From: Microbacteriaceae bacterium X2B
GTDB lineage: Bacteria > Actinomycetota > Actinomycetes > Actinomycetales > Microbacteriaceae
DNA: 64,000 bases
Direction of reading: 5' to 3'
Assembly: GCA_005502445.1 (NCBI GenBank)
Contig: SCPB01000006.1
Span: 1-64,000, forward strand
Of the stretch, positions 33,822 through 44,828 are shown in pieces. The notes below the pieces were generated by a model. That model saw only the letters and a list, made by a program, of their open reading frames with translations. It was not told where the DNA came from and made no database searches. The number at the start of each line of letters is the position of its first letter. Position 1 is the first letter of the stretch. The position numbers and the translations under genes are program-made.

Positions 33822-34498
33822 TGGCCGGCCCGCTGAGCCTCTACGTGCCGGGAACGAGCCCCCTGCATCGCCTCCCGGCCTCGGTGAAGCTGCTCGGTCT
33901 GCTGATCGGCGGACTCGTCATCACCGTGCCGCGACCGGAGCCCCTGCTGCTGGGCGTCGCGGCCGCCGTGCTGGTCGCGCTCTACCTCGTCGCCGGGCTC
34001 GGTCTCACCGAACTCGCGCGCCAGGTCTGGGCTGTCCGCTGGATCATCGTGGTCGTCCTCGTGGGCCAGCTCCTCTTCCTGCCCTGGCACGTCGCCGCCC
34101 TCACGAGCATTCGCATGCTCCTCGCCATCCTCCTCGCGGCGCTCGTCACGCTGACGACGCGGGCGAGCGACATCCTCGAGGCGATCGAGCGCGGGCTCGG
34201 GCCGCTGCGCCGGCTCGGCGTCAGGACCGAGAGGATCGCGCTCGTGCTGGGCATGGCGATCCGCGCCGTGCCCATCGTCATCGATCTCGCCTCGGAGGCG
34301 CGGGATTCCCAGCGCGCCCGCGGCGTCGGCGGCGGCCCCACGGCGATGGTCGTGCCGCTGCTCGTGGGAGCCCTGCGCCACGCCGACGATGTGGCCGATG
34401 CTCTGGCCGCCCGGGGGATGGACGACGATGAGGAGCCGGTTATGCTGGAGGGCTCCGAGCGCTTGCGCGGAGCATCCCGACGCCCGCCACGGAGGTGA
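33821..34498 (+). CDS. bioN: ECF transporter transmembrane subunit BioN
   Basis: T component of the biotin ECF transporter, 225 residues from ATG 33821. It has four or five TM segments (about 20-60, 65-110) and the two cytoplasmic Ala-Arg-Gly-type coupling motifs, SQRARGV and DALAARGMDD, that contact the ATPase. With bioY and bioM this completes a BioMNY system. It ends 3 bases before the smpB start. Confidence 0.9.
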   Translation: MAGPLSLYVPGTSPLHRLPASVKLLGLLIGGLVITVPRPEPLLLGVAAAVLVALYLVAGLGLTELARQVWAVRWIIVVVLVGQLLFLPWHVAALTSIRMLLAILLAALVTLTTRASDILEAIERGLGPLRRLGVRTERIALVLGMAIRAVPIVIDLASEARDSQRARGVGGGPTAMVVPLLVGALRHADDVADALAARGMDDDEEPVMLEGSERLRGASRRPPRR

Positions 34499-34501
34499 AT
34501 C

Positions 34502-34978
34502 GTGCCCAAGGAGCAGGGACGCAAGGTCGTCGCGACCAACCGCAAGGCCCGGCACGACTACACCATCGAGGACACCGTCGAGGCGGGCCTCGTGCTCAGC
34601 GGCACCGAGGTGAAGTCGCTGCGCATGGGCCGGGCGAGCCTCGTCGACGGCTACGGCTACATCGACGGCGGCGAGGCCTGGCTCGACGCCGTGCACATCC
34701 CCGAATACTCGCAGGGCACGTGGACGAACCACCCGCCCCGCCGCAAGCGCAAGCTGCTGCTGCACAAGCAGCAGATCATCAAGATCAGCCAGAAGACCAA
34801 AGAGGGCGGCTACACGCTCATCCCGCTGAGCATCTACTTCAGCGACGGGCGGGCCAAGGTCGAGCTCGCCATCGCCAAAGGCAAGCGCGAGTACGACAAG
34901 CGTCACGCGCTGCGCGAGCGGCAGGACCGCCGTGAGGCCGATCGCGCGATGGCGAGCCGCCGGAATCTCGGTGACTGA
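34502..34978 (+). CDS. smpB: SsrA-binding protein SmpB
   Basis: Binds tmRNA and brings it to stalled ribosomes for trans-translation. The 158-residue protein has [38 protein letters not shown] and the C-terminal basic tail ([19 protein letters not shown]) that enters the mRNA channel. GGAGG lies upstream of the GTG. The ssrA gene itself is 2.4 kb downstream. Confidence 0.95.
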   Translation: MPKEQGRKVVATNRKARHDYTIEDTVEAGLVLSGTEVKSLRMGRASLVDGYGYIDGGEAWLDAVHIPEYSQGTWTNHPPRRKRKLLLHKQQIIKISQKTKEGGYTLIPLSIYFSDGRAKVELAIAKGKREYDKRHALRERQDRREADRAMASRRNLGD

Positions 34979-36488
34979 GCCGGTCGCGCGCGCGACCGAC
35001 GGGTACAGCGATCGCACGCGCTGGCAGGCCTTCGCCGTCGCGGTGGCGGTCGCCTCGCTGACGATCCTCGATCTGTCGAAGGTCAACGTCGGCATCCCGG
35101 CGATCGAACGGGCCTTCGGCGCGAGCCCGACGCAGATTCAGCTCATCGTCGCCGGCTACGTGCTCGCCTTCGGCATCGTGCTCGTGCCCGCGGGCCGGTA
35201 CGGCGACCTGCACTCGCGGCGCCGCATGTTCCTGATCGGTCTCGTGGTCTTCCTCGTCGCGAGCCTGCTGTGCGCGATCGCGCCGACCGTCGAGCTCCTC
35301 GCCGCCTCGCGCATCCTGCAAGGCGTCTCGGGGGGTCTGCTCATGCCCCAGGCGCTCGGGCTCACCCAGCAGCTCTTCGCGGGGGCCGCGCGCGGGAGGG
35401 CATTCGGCGTATTCGGCGCCGTGATCGGCCTGTCGACGGCTTTCGGGCCGACCCTCGGGGGCCTGCTCATCGGGGTCGGCGGTTCAGAGCTCGGCTGGCG
35501 GCTCATCTTCTGGATGAACGTTCCCCTCGTCATCTGCCTTTTCCCCTTCGCCTACCGGCTTCTGCCGCGCACGCAGCCGGACGCGCACGGTCCGCGCGAT
35601 CTCGACCTGGTCGGCACGGCGCTGCTCGGCGCCGCGGTGCTGAGTCTCATGCTGCCGTTCGTGCTCACGACGGGGTCGCCGGCCGACGACCCCGCGCGCT
35701 GGTGGTGGCTCGCAGCCTTCGCCGGCCTCGCGACCGTCTTCGTGCGGTGGGAGCGCCGCTACACCGCGGGCGGCCGCGCGGCGATCGTCGATTTCTCGCT
35801 CTTCCGCATCGGCGGCTACCGCAACGGCACGCTCATCGCCGCCTTCTACTTCGCGGCCATGCCGGCGACCTTCCTCACCCTCTCGCTCTTCCTGCAGTTC
35901 GGGCTCGGGCTCGAGCCCGTCTTCGCGGGCATGGTCACGATCCCCTTCGCCCTCGCTTCAGCGGTGACCTCGTGGTACAGCGGTCGCGTCGTCACGACCA
36001 TCGGGCGCCCCATCGTCGTCGGGGGGCTCGTGGCCGTCGTGCTCGGCTTCGGCGGAGTGCTCGCATCAGCGTTCCTCCTACCGGCCGAGCTGGCGCCGTG
36101 GGCGGTCGCAGGCTTCATGACGCTCGCCGGCGCGGGCGGCGGCGCCGTCATCGCCCCCAACCAGACGCTGACCCTCGCGGAGGTCCCCGTGACCTCGGCG
36201 GGCGTCGCCGGCTCGATCGGGCAGGTGGGCCAGCGCGTCGGCACGGCCGTCGGCATCGCCGCCGCGACCGCCGCCTTCTACGCCACGATCTACGCCGAGG
36301 CGGGGGATGCCGGCCGCCTCATGGTCTACCAGGACGCCTTCCGCAACGCTGCCCTGGTCATCCTCGCGTTCGTGGGGATGGCGCTCCTGCTCGCCGTTCT
36401 CGACCTCCGCGCGCGCCGAGCCGGCGCCCGTGCCCGCCCAGTTCCGACGCGTGTTGTCACGCTTCTCCGGTCTGCACGCGACGAGTGA
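34971..36488 (+). CDS. MFS multidrug exporter (DHA2/EmrB-like, 14 TM)
   Basis: A 505-residue exporter starting at GTG 34971, overlapping smpB by 8 bases. DHA2 marks include [16 protein letters not shown] in TM1, [17 protein letters not shown] (motif A), [18 protein letters not shown] (motif C region) and about 14 hydrophobic segments. The last residues ([13 protein letters not shown]) are encoded by a dispersed palindromic motif at 36478-36496, so the C-terminus may have been remodelled. Substrate unknown. Confidence 0.88.
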   Translation: MTEPVARATDGYSDRTRWQAFAVAVAVASLTILDLSKVNVGIPAIERAFGASPTQIQLIVAGYVLAFGIVLVPAGRYGDLHSRRRMFLIGLVVFLVASLLCAIAPTVELLAASRILQGVSGGLLMPQALGLTQQLFAGAARGRAFGVFGAVIGLSTAFGPTLGGLLIGVGGSELGWRLIFWMNVPLVICLFPFAYRLLPRTQPDAHGPRDLDLVGTALLGAAVLSLMLPFVLTTGSPADDPARWWWLAAFAGLATVFVRWERRYTAGGRAAIVDFSLFRIGGYRNGTLIAAFYFAAMPATFLTLSLFLQFGLGLEPVFAGMVTIPFALASAVTSWYSGRVVTTIGRPIVVGGLVAVVLGFGGVLASAFLLPAELAPWAVAGFMTLAGAGGGAVIAPNQTLTLAEVPVTSAGVAGSIGQVGQRVGTAVGIAAATAAFYATIYAEAGDAGRLMVYQDAFRNAALVILAFVGMALLLAVLDLRARRAGARARPVPTRVVTLLRSARDE

Positions 36489-36496
36489 CCGATCTG
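36478..36496 (+). repeat. CAGATC-family motif (copy 3), at the end of the exporter gene
   Basis: GCGACGAGTGACCGATCTG matches GCAACGAGCGACCGATCTG of copy 2 at 17 of 19 positions. It covers the last codons and the stop of the exporter. A clear opposite arm is not visible nearby, so this may be a half element. Confidence 0.5.
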
Positions 36497-36522
36497 GGGA
36501 GGAAGCGGAGCCTGCCGCGCGC

Positions 36523-37194
36523 TCAGCGGGCGACGAACCTCGCGTCGACGGCGCTCTCGACCACGATCGGTTCCGGGCGCAGCGAGAACCCGCCGCTGCG
36601 GGCCTCCATCGCCATCATCGCGACCTTCTCCAGTCGCGGCTGCGGGCCGACAATGGCACCGGGGTCACCGAGCATGCCGGGGTCGGCGAGGGCGATGGCG
36701 CTCACGCTGCCGAGCCCGATGCTCTGCGCGTACACGGTGGCCTTCGTCACGGCGTCCTTGACCGCGCGTGAGCGCACCTCGGTGAGTGCGGAGGTGCGGC
36801 GGCCCTCGGTGAGCGACCATTCGAGCCCGTCGATCGTGACGAGATCCTCGGCGGCGAGCGCCTCGACGAGCTCGGGCAGCGTGTCGAGCCCGGTGACGGT
36901 CGCGCGACCCGTGACGGCGGCGCGGTGCACGATCGCCGCCGGGGTGCCGTCGTTCGTCCACGGTCGCTGCGCGGTGACCGAGACCCGGTCGGCCGACCAT
37001 GCCGTGATGGAACCCGCCTGCGCGTCGTAGCGCTCGGTCATGACCGCGCTGATGCGGTCGAGGGCCGCCGTGGCACGGTCGACCGCGTCGGCGCGGTCGG
37101 GGCCGTCGGCGGCGATCGTGAACGTCAGGATGCTGCGCTCGGGCGCGTACTCGGCGCGAGCGGTTCCCTGCACGGTGATGATGGTCTCGGTCAC
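36523..37194 (-). CDS. SIMPL-domain (DUF541) protein
   Basis: A 223-residue protein with the DUF541/SIMPL fold (VQGTARAEYAPERSILTFTI at the start, SIGLGSVSAIALAD near residue 160). Related proteins are periplasmic or cytoplasmic oligomers of unclear function, linked to oxidative stress and signalling. No signal peptide is seen, so a cytoplasmic location is likely. GTG at 37194 has GAGGAGG upstream. It is convergent with the exporter and divergent from ssrA. Confidence 0.85.
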   Translation of the reverse strand: MTETIITVQGTARAEYAPERSILTFTIAADGPDRADAVDRATAALDRISAVMTERYDAQAGSITAWSADRVSVTAQRPWTNDGTPAAIVHRAAVTGRATVTGLDTLPELVEALAAEDLVTIDGLEWSLTEGRRTSALTEVRSRAVKDAVTKATVYAQSIGLGSVSAIALADPGMLGDPGAIVGPQPRLEKVAMMAMEARSGGFSLRPEPIVVESAVDARFVAR

Positions 37195-37226
37195 GGGCTC
37201 CTCCTCGGGGGTGTCCGCACGCGCCC

Positions 37227-37256
37227 TTGGACGGATCGTCGGCGGTGACGTATACT
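37227..37256 (+). promoter_or_regulatory. Sigma-70-type promoter upstream of ssrA
   Basis: TTGGAC (37227-37232), an 18-base spacer and TATACT (37251-37256) make the second-best housekeeping promoter in the window. Start of transcription would be near 37263, about 143 bases before mature tmRNA. It points at ssrA. Confidence 0.65.
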
Positions 37257-37262
37257 GTAGGG

Positions 37263-37405
37263 CTGCGCCGGAATCGGCGATTCGAACGGCTCCCGGGGAG
37301 ACCCGGGTGCCGCTTCACAACTCCACAGCGCGTGATGACGACCCACCTCAGTGCCCATTCACCGCCTCGTGCCCTGCACGACGTGAGGGGGGCGAGGTGA
37401 CGCAC
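37263..37405 (+). other. Structured leader between the promoter and tmRNA
   Basis: Two hairpins are visible: CGCCG-GAAT-CGGCG (37266-37279 region) and GGCTCCCGGG-GAGA-CCCGGGTGCC (37288-37311), a nine-pair stem with one T-T mismatch and a GNRA-type tetraloop. No gene is recognisable. It may be the 5' leader of pre-tmRNA removed by RNase P/E-type processing, or a separate small RNA. Confidence 0.4.
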
Positions 37406-37773
37406 GGGGATGATCGGTTTCGACATTGCCTGCGAAACGATGAGAAGCGGGTCGAGGATGCAGGGTTATCTCGTTAACGATCTCTGCACACAACAGGTGC
37501 CAATGCTAAGCGCACCGACTTCGCTCTCGCCGCCTAAGGCAGAGTAGAAAGTCCGTCAGTCCGGGTTCGTCTCCGCCCCGGTCACTGGCGTCATCAAGGG
37601 GACTCGCTGCGTGCTCGCGTCTCAGGTGCACGCGGGACTTCAACTGAGGCTGGGCTCGTCGACCTAGGGGTCTGCAACAAAGGTCGGAGCCGAGCAGAAC
37701 GTCTCAGCAGACTACGCCCGTAGAAGGCATCGGCTCACAGCAGTGGACGGGGGTTCGATTCCCCCCATCTCCA
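37406..37773 (+). ncRNA. ssrA: Transfer-messenger RNA (tmRNA)
   Basis: The 5' end GGGGATGATCGGTTTCGACA and the 3' end (GTTCGATTCCCCCCATCTCCACC) form the tRNA-Ala-like acceptor: GGGGATG pairs with CATCTCC, discriminator A; CCA is completed post-transcriptionally (genomic ACCT). The tag reading frame ends AAT GCT AAG CGC ACC GAC, then TTC GCT CTC GCC GCC TAA, giving NAKRTDFALAA at the C-terminus, close to actinobacterial tags. The resume codon is probably the AAT or the preceding GCC. Together with smpB this rescues stalled ribosomes. Confidence 0.95.
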
Positions 37774-37833
37774 CCTCTGGTCGTCATCACGCGCTGCCGG
37801 TTCGCTCGTGCCCGCGCGCAGAGGGTGCCGCTC

Positions 37834-39809
<1,976 letters not shown>

Positions 39810-40049
39810 TCAGCCTCCCTGCGCGGCGCCGAGGATCTCCAGGGAGTCGCCCTCGGCGACGGCCGTGTCGACCCATCGGCTTCTCGGGACGACCTCGGCG
39901 TTCCTCGCCACGGCGATGCCGAGCCCGCCTCCGTCCACCGCGCGTCCGTCGGCGCGCAGCGGTCTGCCGGTGACCTCGGCGACCAGCTCGGCGACCGTGC
40001 AGGTCTCGGGCAGGCCGTGCGGTCGGCCGTTGAGGGTGATGTCGATCAT
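39810..40049 (-). CDS. thiS: Sulfur carrier protein ThiS
   Basis: Small ubiquitin-like sulfur carrier, 79 residues (a little longer than the usual 66). It starts MIDITLNGRPHGLPETCTVA and ends in the diagnostic GAAQGG, whose terminal Gly is thiocarboxylated. ATG 40049 has GAGAGGAG; a further upstream in-frame ATG at 40064 would add MRGEP and lacks a site. An insertion around residues 32-45 (RADGRAVDGGG) accounts for the extra length. Confidence 0.92.
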   Translation of the reverse strand: MIDITLNGRPHGLPETCTVAELVAEVTGRPLRADGRAVDGGGLGIAVARNAEVVPRSRWVDTAVAEGDSLEILGAAQGG

Positions 40050-40060
40050 GGGTTCTCCTC

Positions 40061-41278
40061 TCACGAGTCGGGGAAGCGGTCGGGCCGGTAGGCATCCCAG
40101 CGCGCGTCGTGCGCGCCCTCGACGAGGCCGCAGCAGATCTCGGCGGCGATCGGGGCGAGGAGCACGCCGTGGCGGAAGAATCCGGTCGCGATGATGAGAC
40201 CGGCGACCGGCGCCCCTCCCGACGCGGCGACGCGGCCGAGCAGGGGTGCGTTGTCCGGGGTTCCCGGCCGTGCCCGGGCCGTCATCTCGATGAGGTCGAG
40301 CTCGGCCACGGCGGGCACGATCTCCTGCGCATCGCGCAGCAGCTGGTAGACGCCACCGGCGGAGACGACTGCGGAGTCGTTCTCGCGCTGGGTCGCGCCG
40401 ATGACGATCGTGCCGTCGTCGCGCGGCACGAGGTATACCGGCTCGCCGCGCACGAGCCCCCGCACCGTCGAGGTGAGCAGGGGGCGGAGCCGCTCGGCAA
40501 CGCGCAACCGCAGGATGTCGCCGTGCACGGGGCGCACCGGCAGACTCAGCGAGGGGGGCAGGCCGGCGAGGCCCGGGGCGCTCAGCCCGTTGGCGACCAC
40601 CACCTCGGTCGCCATGATGCGCGTTCCGTCGACGAGCTCCACGCCCACGATCGCCGAGTCGTCATCCTCCGTGTCCGCACGGATGAGGCCGGCTGCCCTC
40701 TGCGTCACGACGCTGCCCGGCCGCCCGGCTCGCTCGGCGAGGGCCTCGAGAGCCTGCAGCAGCCCCGTGGCGAGCACGCGCGGATCGAGTTGGTGGTCAT
40801 CGCGCACGCGATAGGCGCACGACACTCGAGGGCTGAGCATCGGCTCCCGCGATCGGGCCTCGCGCAGGGTGATCGCTTCGACGAGAAGCCCGTTCCGTCG
40901 CTGCGCGTCGTGCAGATCCGCGAGCGCCTGGCGGTCAGCGGAGTCGACCCCCACCACGAGCGTCTCGCTCGCGCGATACCCGGTGCTGCCGCCGGCCTCG
41001 GCGAGCGCGCGCAGGAACGCGGGATACAGCGCCGCCGAGGCGAGCATCAGCTCGAGGAGATTCTCCTCCCGGTAGTGGAACTCGCTCACGGGGGCGAGCA
41101 TGCCCGCCGCCGCGAACGTCGCACCGCCGGCCGGATCGGGGTCGATCACGCAGACGGTGCGCCCCGAGCGAGCGAGCGACCAGGCGATCGCCAGGCCGAC
41201 GACGCCGGCGCCGACGACCGCGACGTCGACGGTGCGCGTCAGAGTGTCGCGCGATCGCGACGAATCGGATTCAGGCAC
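40061..41278 (-). CDS. thiO: Glycine oxidase ThiO
   Basis: FAD-dependent oxidase of the DAO family that converts glycine to the iminoglycine (dehydroglycine) used by ThiG. The 405-residue product has an N-terminal Rossmann motif VAVVGAGVVGLAIAWSLAR (about 18), GGATFAAAGMLAPVSE, GDILRLR and the C-terminal IATGFFRHGVLLAPI. It is the first gene after the TPP riboswitch. GTG start with the riboswitch 18 bases upstream. Confidence 0.9.
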   Translation of the reverse strand: MPESDSSRSRDTLTRTVDVAVVGAGVVGLAIAWSLARSGRTVCVIDPDPAGGATFAAAGMLAPVSEFHYREENLLELMLASAALYPAFLRALAEAGGSTGYRASETLVVGVDSADRQALADLHDAQRRNGLLVEAITLREARSREPMLSPRVSCAYRVRDDHQLDPRVLATGLLQALEALAERAGRPGSVVTQRAAGLIRADTEDDDSAIVGVELVDGTRIMATEVVVANGLSAPGLAGLPPSLSLPVRPVHGDILRLRVAERLRPLLTSTVRGLVRGEPVYLVPRDDGTIVIGATQRENDSAVVSAGGVYQLLRDAQEIVPAVAELDLIEMTARARPGTPDNAPLLGRVAASGGAPVAGLIIATGFFRHGVLLAPIAAEICCGLVEGAHDARWDAYRPDRFPDS

Positions 41279-41296
41279 GGGTACCGTCTGGTCCTT

Positions 41297-41392
41297 CCCT
41301 ACGCCGGTACTAACCGGATCAGGTCAAGCGGTCGGCGCCGAACGCCCTCTCAGCCCGGCTCGGAATCGAACGGCGGGCTCCCGCAGTGCTTC
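41297..41392 (-). promoter_or_regulatory. TPP riboswitch (THI element) controlling thiO-thiS-thiG-thiF
   Basis: Read on the minus strand, the region contains GCGGGAGCCCGC, then the conserved CCGGGCTGAGAGGG and CTTGACCTGATCCGGTTA followed by GTACCGGCGTAGGG: the TPP aptamer with its CTGAGA and CTGAT bulges. TACAGT (41399-41394) is a possible -10. High thiamine pyrophosphate should switch off the four downstream genes, most likely by hiding the ribosome site or terminating near 41281-41296. Confidence 0.92.
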
Positions 41393-41452
41393 CACTGTAA
41401 GGGGTGGTGCCGGCTGAGGATCGCACGTTCCGCCCGGGGATAGGGTTGTGGC

Positions 41453-42097
41453 ATGGCGATCGGCGCATCTCGGCTGTACCTCTGCACCGACGCACGAACC
41501 CGCCAGGCCGACTTCTCGCAGTTCGTCGACGCCGCCTTCGCGGGCGGCGTCGACATCATCCAATTGCGCGACGCCAGCCTCGAGGCCGCCGACGAACTCG
41601 AGGCACTGGTCGTCCTCGCGGAGGCGGCCGAACGACACGGCAAGCTCTGGGCGGTCAACAACCGGGCCGACATCGCTGCGGCCTCGCGCGCGCCCGTCCT
41701 GCACCTCGGGCAGAGGGATCTGCCGCGCGCCGCCGCCCGGTCGATCATCCATCCGACCACGGCCATGGGGCTCTCCACCCACACTCGGGCGCAGGTGGAT
41801 GCCGCGCTCGCGGACGACCTGCTCGACTACTACTGCGTGGGTCCGGTGTGGGCCACCCCGACGAAGCCCGGCCGGGATGCCGTCGGGGTCGAGCTCGTCG
41901 AGTACGCCGCGTCGCGCGCGTCGTCTCCCGAGCGGGATCGTCCGTGGTTCGCCATCGGCGCCATCGATCTTTCCACGGTGTCGCAGGTCGTCGATTCCGG
42001 GGCGCGCCGCATCGTCGTCGTGCGGGCGATCACTGAGGCGAGCGACCCCGCCGAGGCTGCCCGGCGGCTCTGCGCGGCCCTTCCGGACCTCTACTAG
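41453..42097 (+). CDS. thiE: Thiamine-phosphate synthase ThiE
   Basis: Couples the pyrimidine pyrophosphate and thiazole phosphate to thiamine phosphate. The 214-residue barrel has [63 protein letters not shown] and [16 protein letters not shown], all family marks. TAGGGT lies six bases before the ATG, so the mRNA is probably leaderless and, unlike the divergent thiO operon, has no riboswitch. Confidence 0.93.
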   Translation: MAIGASRLYLCTDARTRQADFSQFVDAAFAGGVDIIQLRDASLEAADELEALVVLAEAAERHGKLWAVNNRADIAAASRAPVLHLGQRDLPRAAARSIIHPTTAMGLSTHTRAQVDAALADDLLDYYCVGPVWATPTKPGRDAVGVELVEYAASRASSPERDRPWFAIGAIDLSTVSQVVDSGARRIVVVRAITEASDPAEAARRLCAALPDLY

Positions 42098-42158
42098 TCC
42101 GTGGTGCCGGGGCCTTTTCCGCCGATCGCTCGCACGAGCATCCGCCCGCCCGGAACGC

Positions 42159-43640
42159 TCACCCGCCCGTCGTGAGCTCGCCGCGCGACCGCTCGGGCGA
42201 GTGCAGGCGGCTCAGGATGCGATCGGCGCTGACGGGCGTGCGGCGGTCGACGAGCGAGACGATGACGCTCGTGAGGGTCGCGAACGAGATCGTCCAGAGG
42301 CCGGGCTGCGCGAGCAGAGTCGGCAGCGGGCCCGTGCCCGGGCCGAGCGCAGCCGACCCGATGAGGGCCGCGGTGCACAGACCAGCGCCCACGATCATGC
42401 CCGCGATCGCGCCGCGTGCGGTGAGGCGGCGCCACCAGATGCCGAGCAGGATGACCGGCGAGAGCGCGGAGGCCGCGAACACGAAGACCGTGCCGACCGA
42501 GGCCACGAGGCCCTGCGGTGCCGTCGCGAGGGCCACGACGAGCGGCACGAGCGTGCAGAACACGGCCGCCCACCGGAAGGAGGTGACCGTGCCGTGGAAG
42601 AGATCCTGGCTGACGGCGCTCGAGAGCGAGACGACCAGCCCGGAGGACGTGCCGAGGAAGGCGGCGAGGGCGCCCGCGACGACGAGCGCCGTGAGCAGGT
42701 CGCCGGGCGGCCCGGGGATGAGTCGCGACGGCAGCTGGAGCGCCACCGTATCGGCGACACCAGGGGCCGCGAGATCGGGCGCTGCGATGCGCGCGATGAG
42801 CCCAATCGTGCTCGAGGCGATGTAGAAGGCGCTGATGAGCACGATCACGCCGACGGTCGTCCAGCGCGCCGAGCCGCCCGTCGGGCTCGTGTAGAACCGC
42901 ACGAGCACGTGGGGCAGCCCCGCCGTGCCCATCAGCAGCGCGATGAGCAGCGAGGTCGTCGCGTAGGTGTCGAGGCCGGCCGGACCGAGATCCTGCGGGA
43001 AGACGAGCGCCGGATCGATCTCGGGCTCGCTGCCGCGGAGCGTGATCGTGAAGAAGATCGCGGGCACGGCGAGCGCGGCGAGCTTCAGCCAGAACAGGAA
43101 GGCCTGCACGAAGGTGATCGAGCGCATTCCGCCGGCGGCGACGGATCCGCCGACGACGAGCGCGACCGTCGTCGCGCCGACCCAGGGCGGGATGTCCGCG
43201 ATGACGGTGAGCGCGAGCGACGCCCCGTGCAGCTGGGGCACGATGTACAGCCAGCCGATGATGAGCACGAGCGCGCTCGTCAGGCGCCGCGCGGTGAGCG
43301 AGTCGAGTCGGGCGTGGATGAAGTCGGGGATCGTGTACGCGCCGCTGCGTCGGAGCGGCGCGGCGACGAGCATCAGCACGAGCAGGTATCCCGCGGCGTA
43401 GCCGATCGGGAACCAGAACGCGTCGGAGCCGGACAGCAGGACGAGCCCCGAGAGCCCGAGGAAGGTCCCGGCGGAGAGGTACTCGCCGCTGATCGCGGAG
43501 GCGTTCCAGACCGGCCGCACGGTGCGGGAGGCGACGAAGAAGTCTCCGGTGGTGCGCGAGATGCGAAGACCCCAGATGCCGATGATGGCGGTCACGACGA
43601 CGACCGCGACGATCGCCCCGATCGAGAGCGCCGCGCTCAC
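42159..43640 (-). CDS. Sodium:solute symporter (SSF family, acetate/monocarboxylate type)
   Basis: A 493-residue, roughly 13-TM symporter of the SSF family, nearest in layout to cation/acetate symporter ActP. Segments NASAISGEYLSAGTFLGLSG (TM2), YTIPDFIHARLDSLTARRL and GTAGLPHVLVRFYT (the sodium/substrate region) are recognisable. It starts at GTG 43640 and lies 13 bases behind a small DUF485-like subunit gene, the usual partner of ActP. It is the last gene of the cstA operon. Acetate, pyruvate or a similar acid is the likely substrate. Confidence 0.88.
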   Translation of the reverse strand: MSAALSIGAIVAVVVVTAIIGIWGLRISRTTGDFFVASRTVRPVWNASAISGEYLSAGTFLGLSGLVLLSGSDAFWFPIGYAAGYLLVLMLVAAPLRRSGAYTIPDFIHARLDSLTARRLTSALVLIIGWLYIVPQLHGASLALTVIADIPPWVGATTVALVVGGSVAAGGMRSITFVQAFLFWLKLAALAVPAIFFTITLRGSEPEIDPALVFPQDLGPAGLDTYATTSLLIALLMGTAGLPHVLVRFYTSPTGGSARWTTVGVIVLISAFYIASSTIGLIARIAAPDLAAPGVADTVALQLPSRLIPGPPGDLLTALVVAGALAAFLGTSSGLVVSLSSAVSQDLFHGTVTSFRWAAVFCTLVPLVVALATAPQGLVASVGTVFVFAASALSPVILLGIWWRRLTARGAIAGMIVGAGLCTAALIGSAALGPGTGPLPTLLAQPGLWTISFATLTSVIVSLVDRRTPVSADRILSRLHSPERSRGELTTGG

Positions 43641-43653
43641 CGGCCCGCCCCGC

Positions 43654-44067
43654 TCACTCGTGCTCCACGAGCTGGGTGAACCGGCCCTCGAGGCGCTGGG
43701 AGGCGAGGGTGTAGCCGATCGCCCAGACGATCATGAGCGGGTAGAAGCCGTAGGCGTGGATGAGCCATGAGAGCGGCACGCCGCCGATCGCGATCGCATC
43801 CAGCAGCGGTAGGCGGCTCATCACCACCGCCACGAGCACCAGGGCGACGGCGAACGACACGAGGCACATGATTGCGAGCCGGCCGTGGGCCCGCATGAGG
43901 GTGCGGGTGAAGAGCGTCTCGGCCTCGCCGACGGCCCAGCGGCCCGCGCGCGCCGGGGGCTCGGTTCGCGCGCTCACCGCGTCGACCGAGGTCACGCGCT
44001 CACGCTGCGGGCGCGCGGCTCCGCGGCGGCGATCGGCGGCGGGGCCCGCCGCGCCGTGCTCGGTCAC
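43654..44067 (-). CDS. Small two-TM accessory membrane protein (DUF485/YjcH-like)
   Basis: A 137-residue protein with a 55-residue polar N-terminus and two TM segments (about 65-83 and 101-122; LAIMCLVSFAVALVLVAVV and PLMIVWAIGYTLAS). Position directly before an SSF symporter and topology match YjcH/DUF485 proteins that accompany ActP. Similarity is weak, so the family call is positional. GTG overlaps the response-regulator stop by four bases. Confidence 0.7.
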   Translation of the reverse strand: MTEHGAAGPAADRRRGAARPQRERVTSVDAVSARTEPPARAGRWAVGEAETLFTRTLMRAHGRLAIMCLVSFAVALVLVAVVMSRLPLLDAIAIGGVPLSWLIHAYGFYPLMIVWAIGYTLASQRLEGRFTQLVEHE

Positions 44068-44828
44068 CGCCCGCCCTCGCGCGGCCGGAGCATAGCCTCG
44101 CGCACGATCGGGATCGACCGGCGGCTCACGGGAACCTCCTCGCCCGCGACCGTGAGCGTCGGATGCGCGCCCACGAGCTTCACGGCCGTGATCGCGTCCC
44201 GCAGGACGAGGTACGAGCGGTGCACGCGGATGAACCCCACGCCCTGCCAGCGCTGCTCGAGCTCGGAGATCGGCTCTCGGACGAGGTGGCTCTCGGTCGC
44301 GGTGACCAGTCGCGAGTAGTCGCCCTGCGCCTGCACCCAGTGCACCTCGCTGCGGTGCACGACGCGCAGGGTGTTGCCCACCCGGACGGGGATGCTCTCG
44401 TCCGGCGGCTCCTCCGTGTCGACGGGGCCGTCGCGCAGCGCGAGGATGCGGCCGACCGCGCGTCGCAACCGTTCGCGCCGGATGGGCTTGAGGATGAAGT
44501 CGACGGCCTGCACGTCGAAGGCCTCGATCGCGCCGGCCTCGTCGGCCGTCACGAAGACGATCGCGGGCGGCTCGGCGAAGCGGGAGACCGCGCGCGCCAG
44601 ATCGAAGCCCGAGAGCCCCGGCATGTGGATGTCGAGGAAGGCCGCATCGACCTCGTGCTCGGCGAGCAGCCGCAGGGCTTCCGAGCCCGTCGCCGCGCGC
44701 AGGATCTCGCGCACCCGCGGATCGCCGCGCAGCAGCGATTCGAGCTCGTCGAGCACGCGCCGCTCGTCGTCCGCGATGAGCACGTCGATCGCGCGCGTCG
44801 ACTCGCCGGCCTCCACGCGCGCGGTCAC
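44064..44828 (-). CDS. LytR/AlgR-type response regulator (LytTR DNA-binding domain)
   Basis: A 254-residue response regulator. Residues about 12-125 form the receiver (VLIADDERRVLDELESLL, phosphoacceptor Asp in DAAFLDIHMPGLSG, Lys in FILKPIRRERL) and about 145-250 the LytTR domain (VHWVQAQGDYSRLVTATESH, RVHRSYLVLRDAI). In E. coli the homologous BtsR/YpdB regulators respond to external pyruvate. GTG 44828 overlaps the kinase stop (GTGA). Confidence 0.92.
   Translation of the reverse strand: MTARVEAGESTRAIDVLIADDERRVLDELESLLRGDPRVREILRAATGSEALRLLAEHEVDAAFLDIHMPGLSGFDLARAVSRFAEPPAIVFVTADEAGAIEAFDVQAVDFILKPIRRERLRRAVGRILALRDGPVDTEEPPDESIPVRVGNTLRVVHRSEVHWVQAQGDYSRLVTATESHLVREPISELEQRWQGVGFIRVHRSYLVLRDAITAVKLVGAHPTLTVAGEEVPVSRRSIPIVREAMLRPREGGR

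Noticed and set aside
37263-37405. tRNA gene in the ssrA leader
   Set aside because: The two hairpins do not combine into an acceptor/T-arm cloverleaf and there is no anticodon loop.
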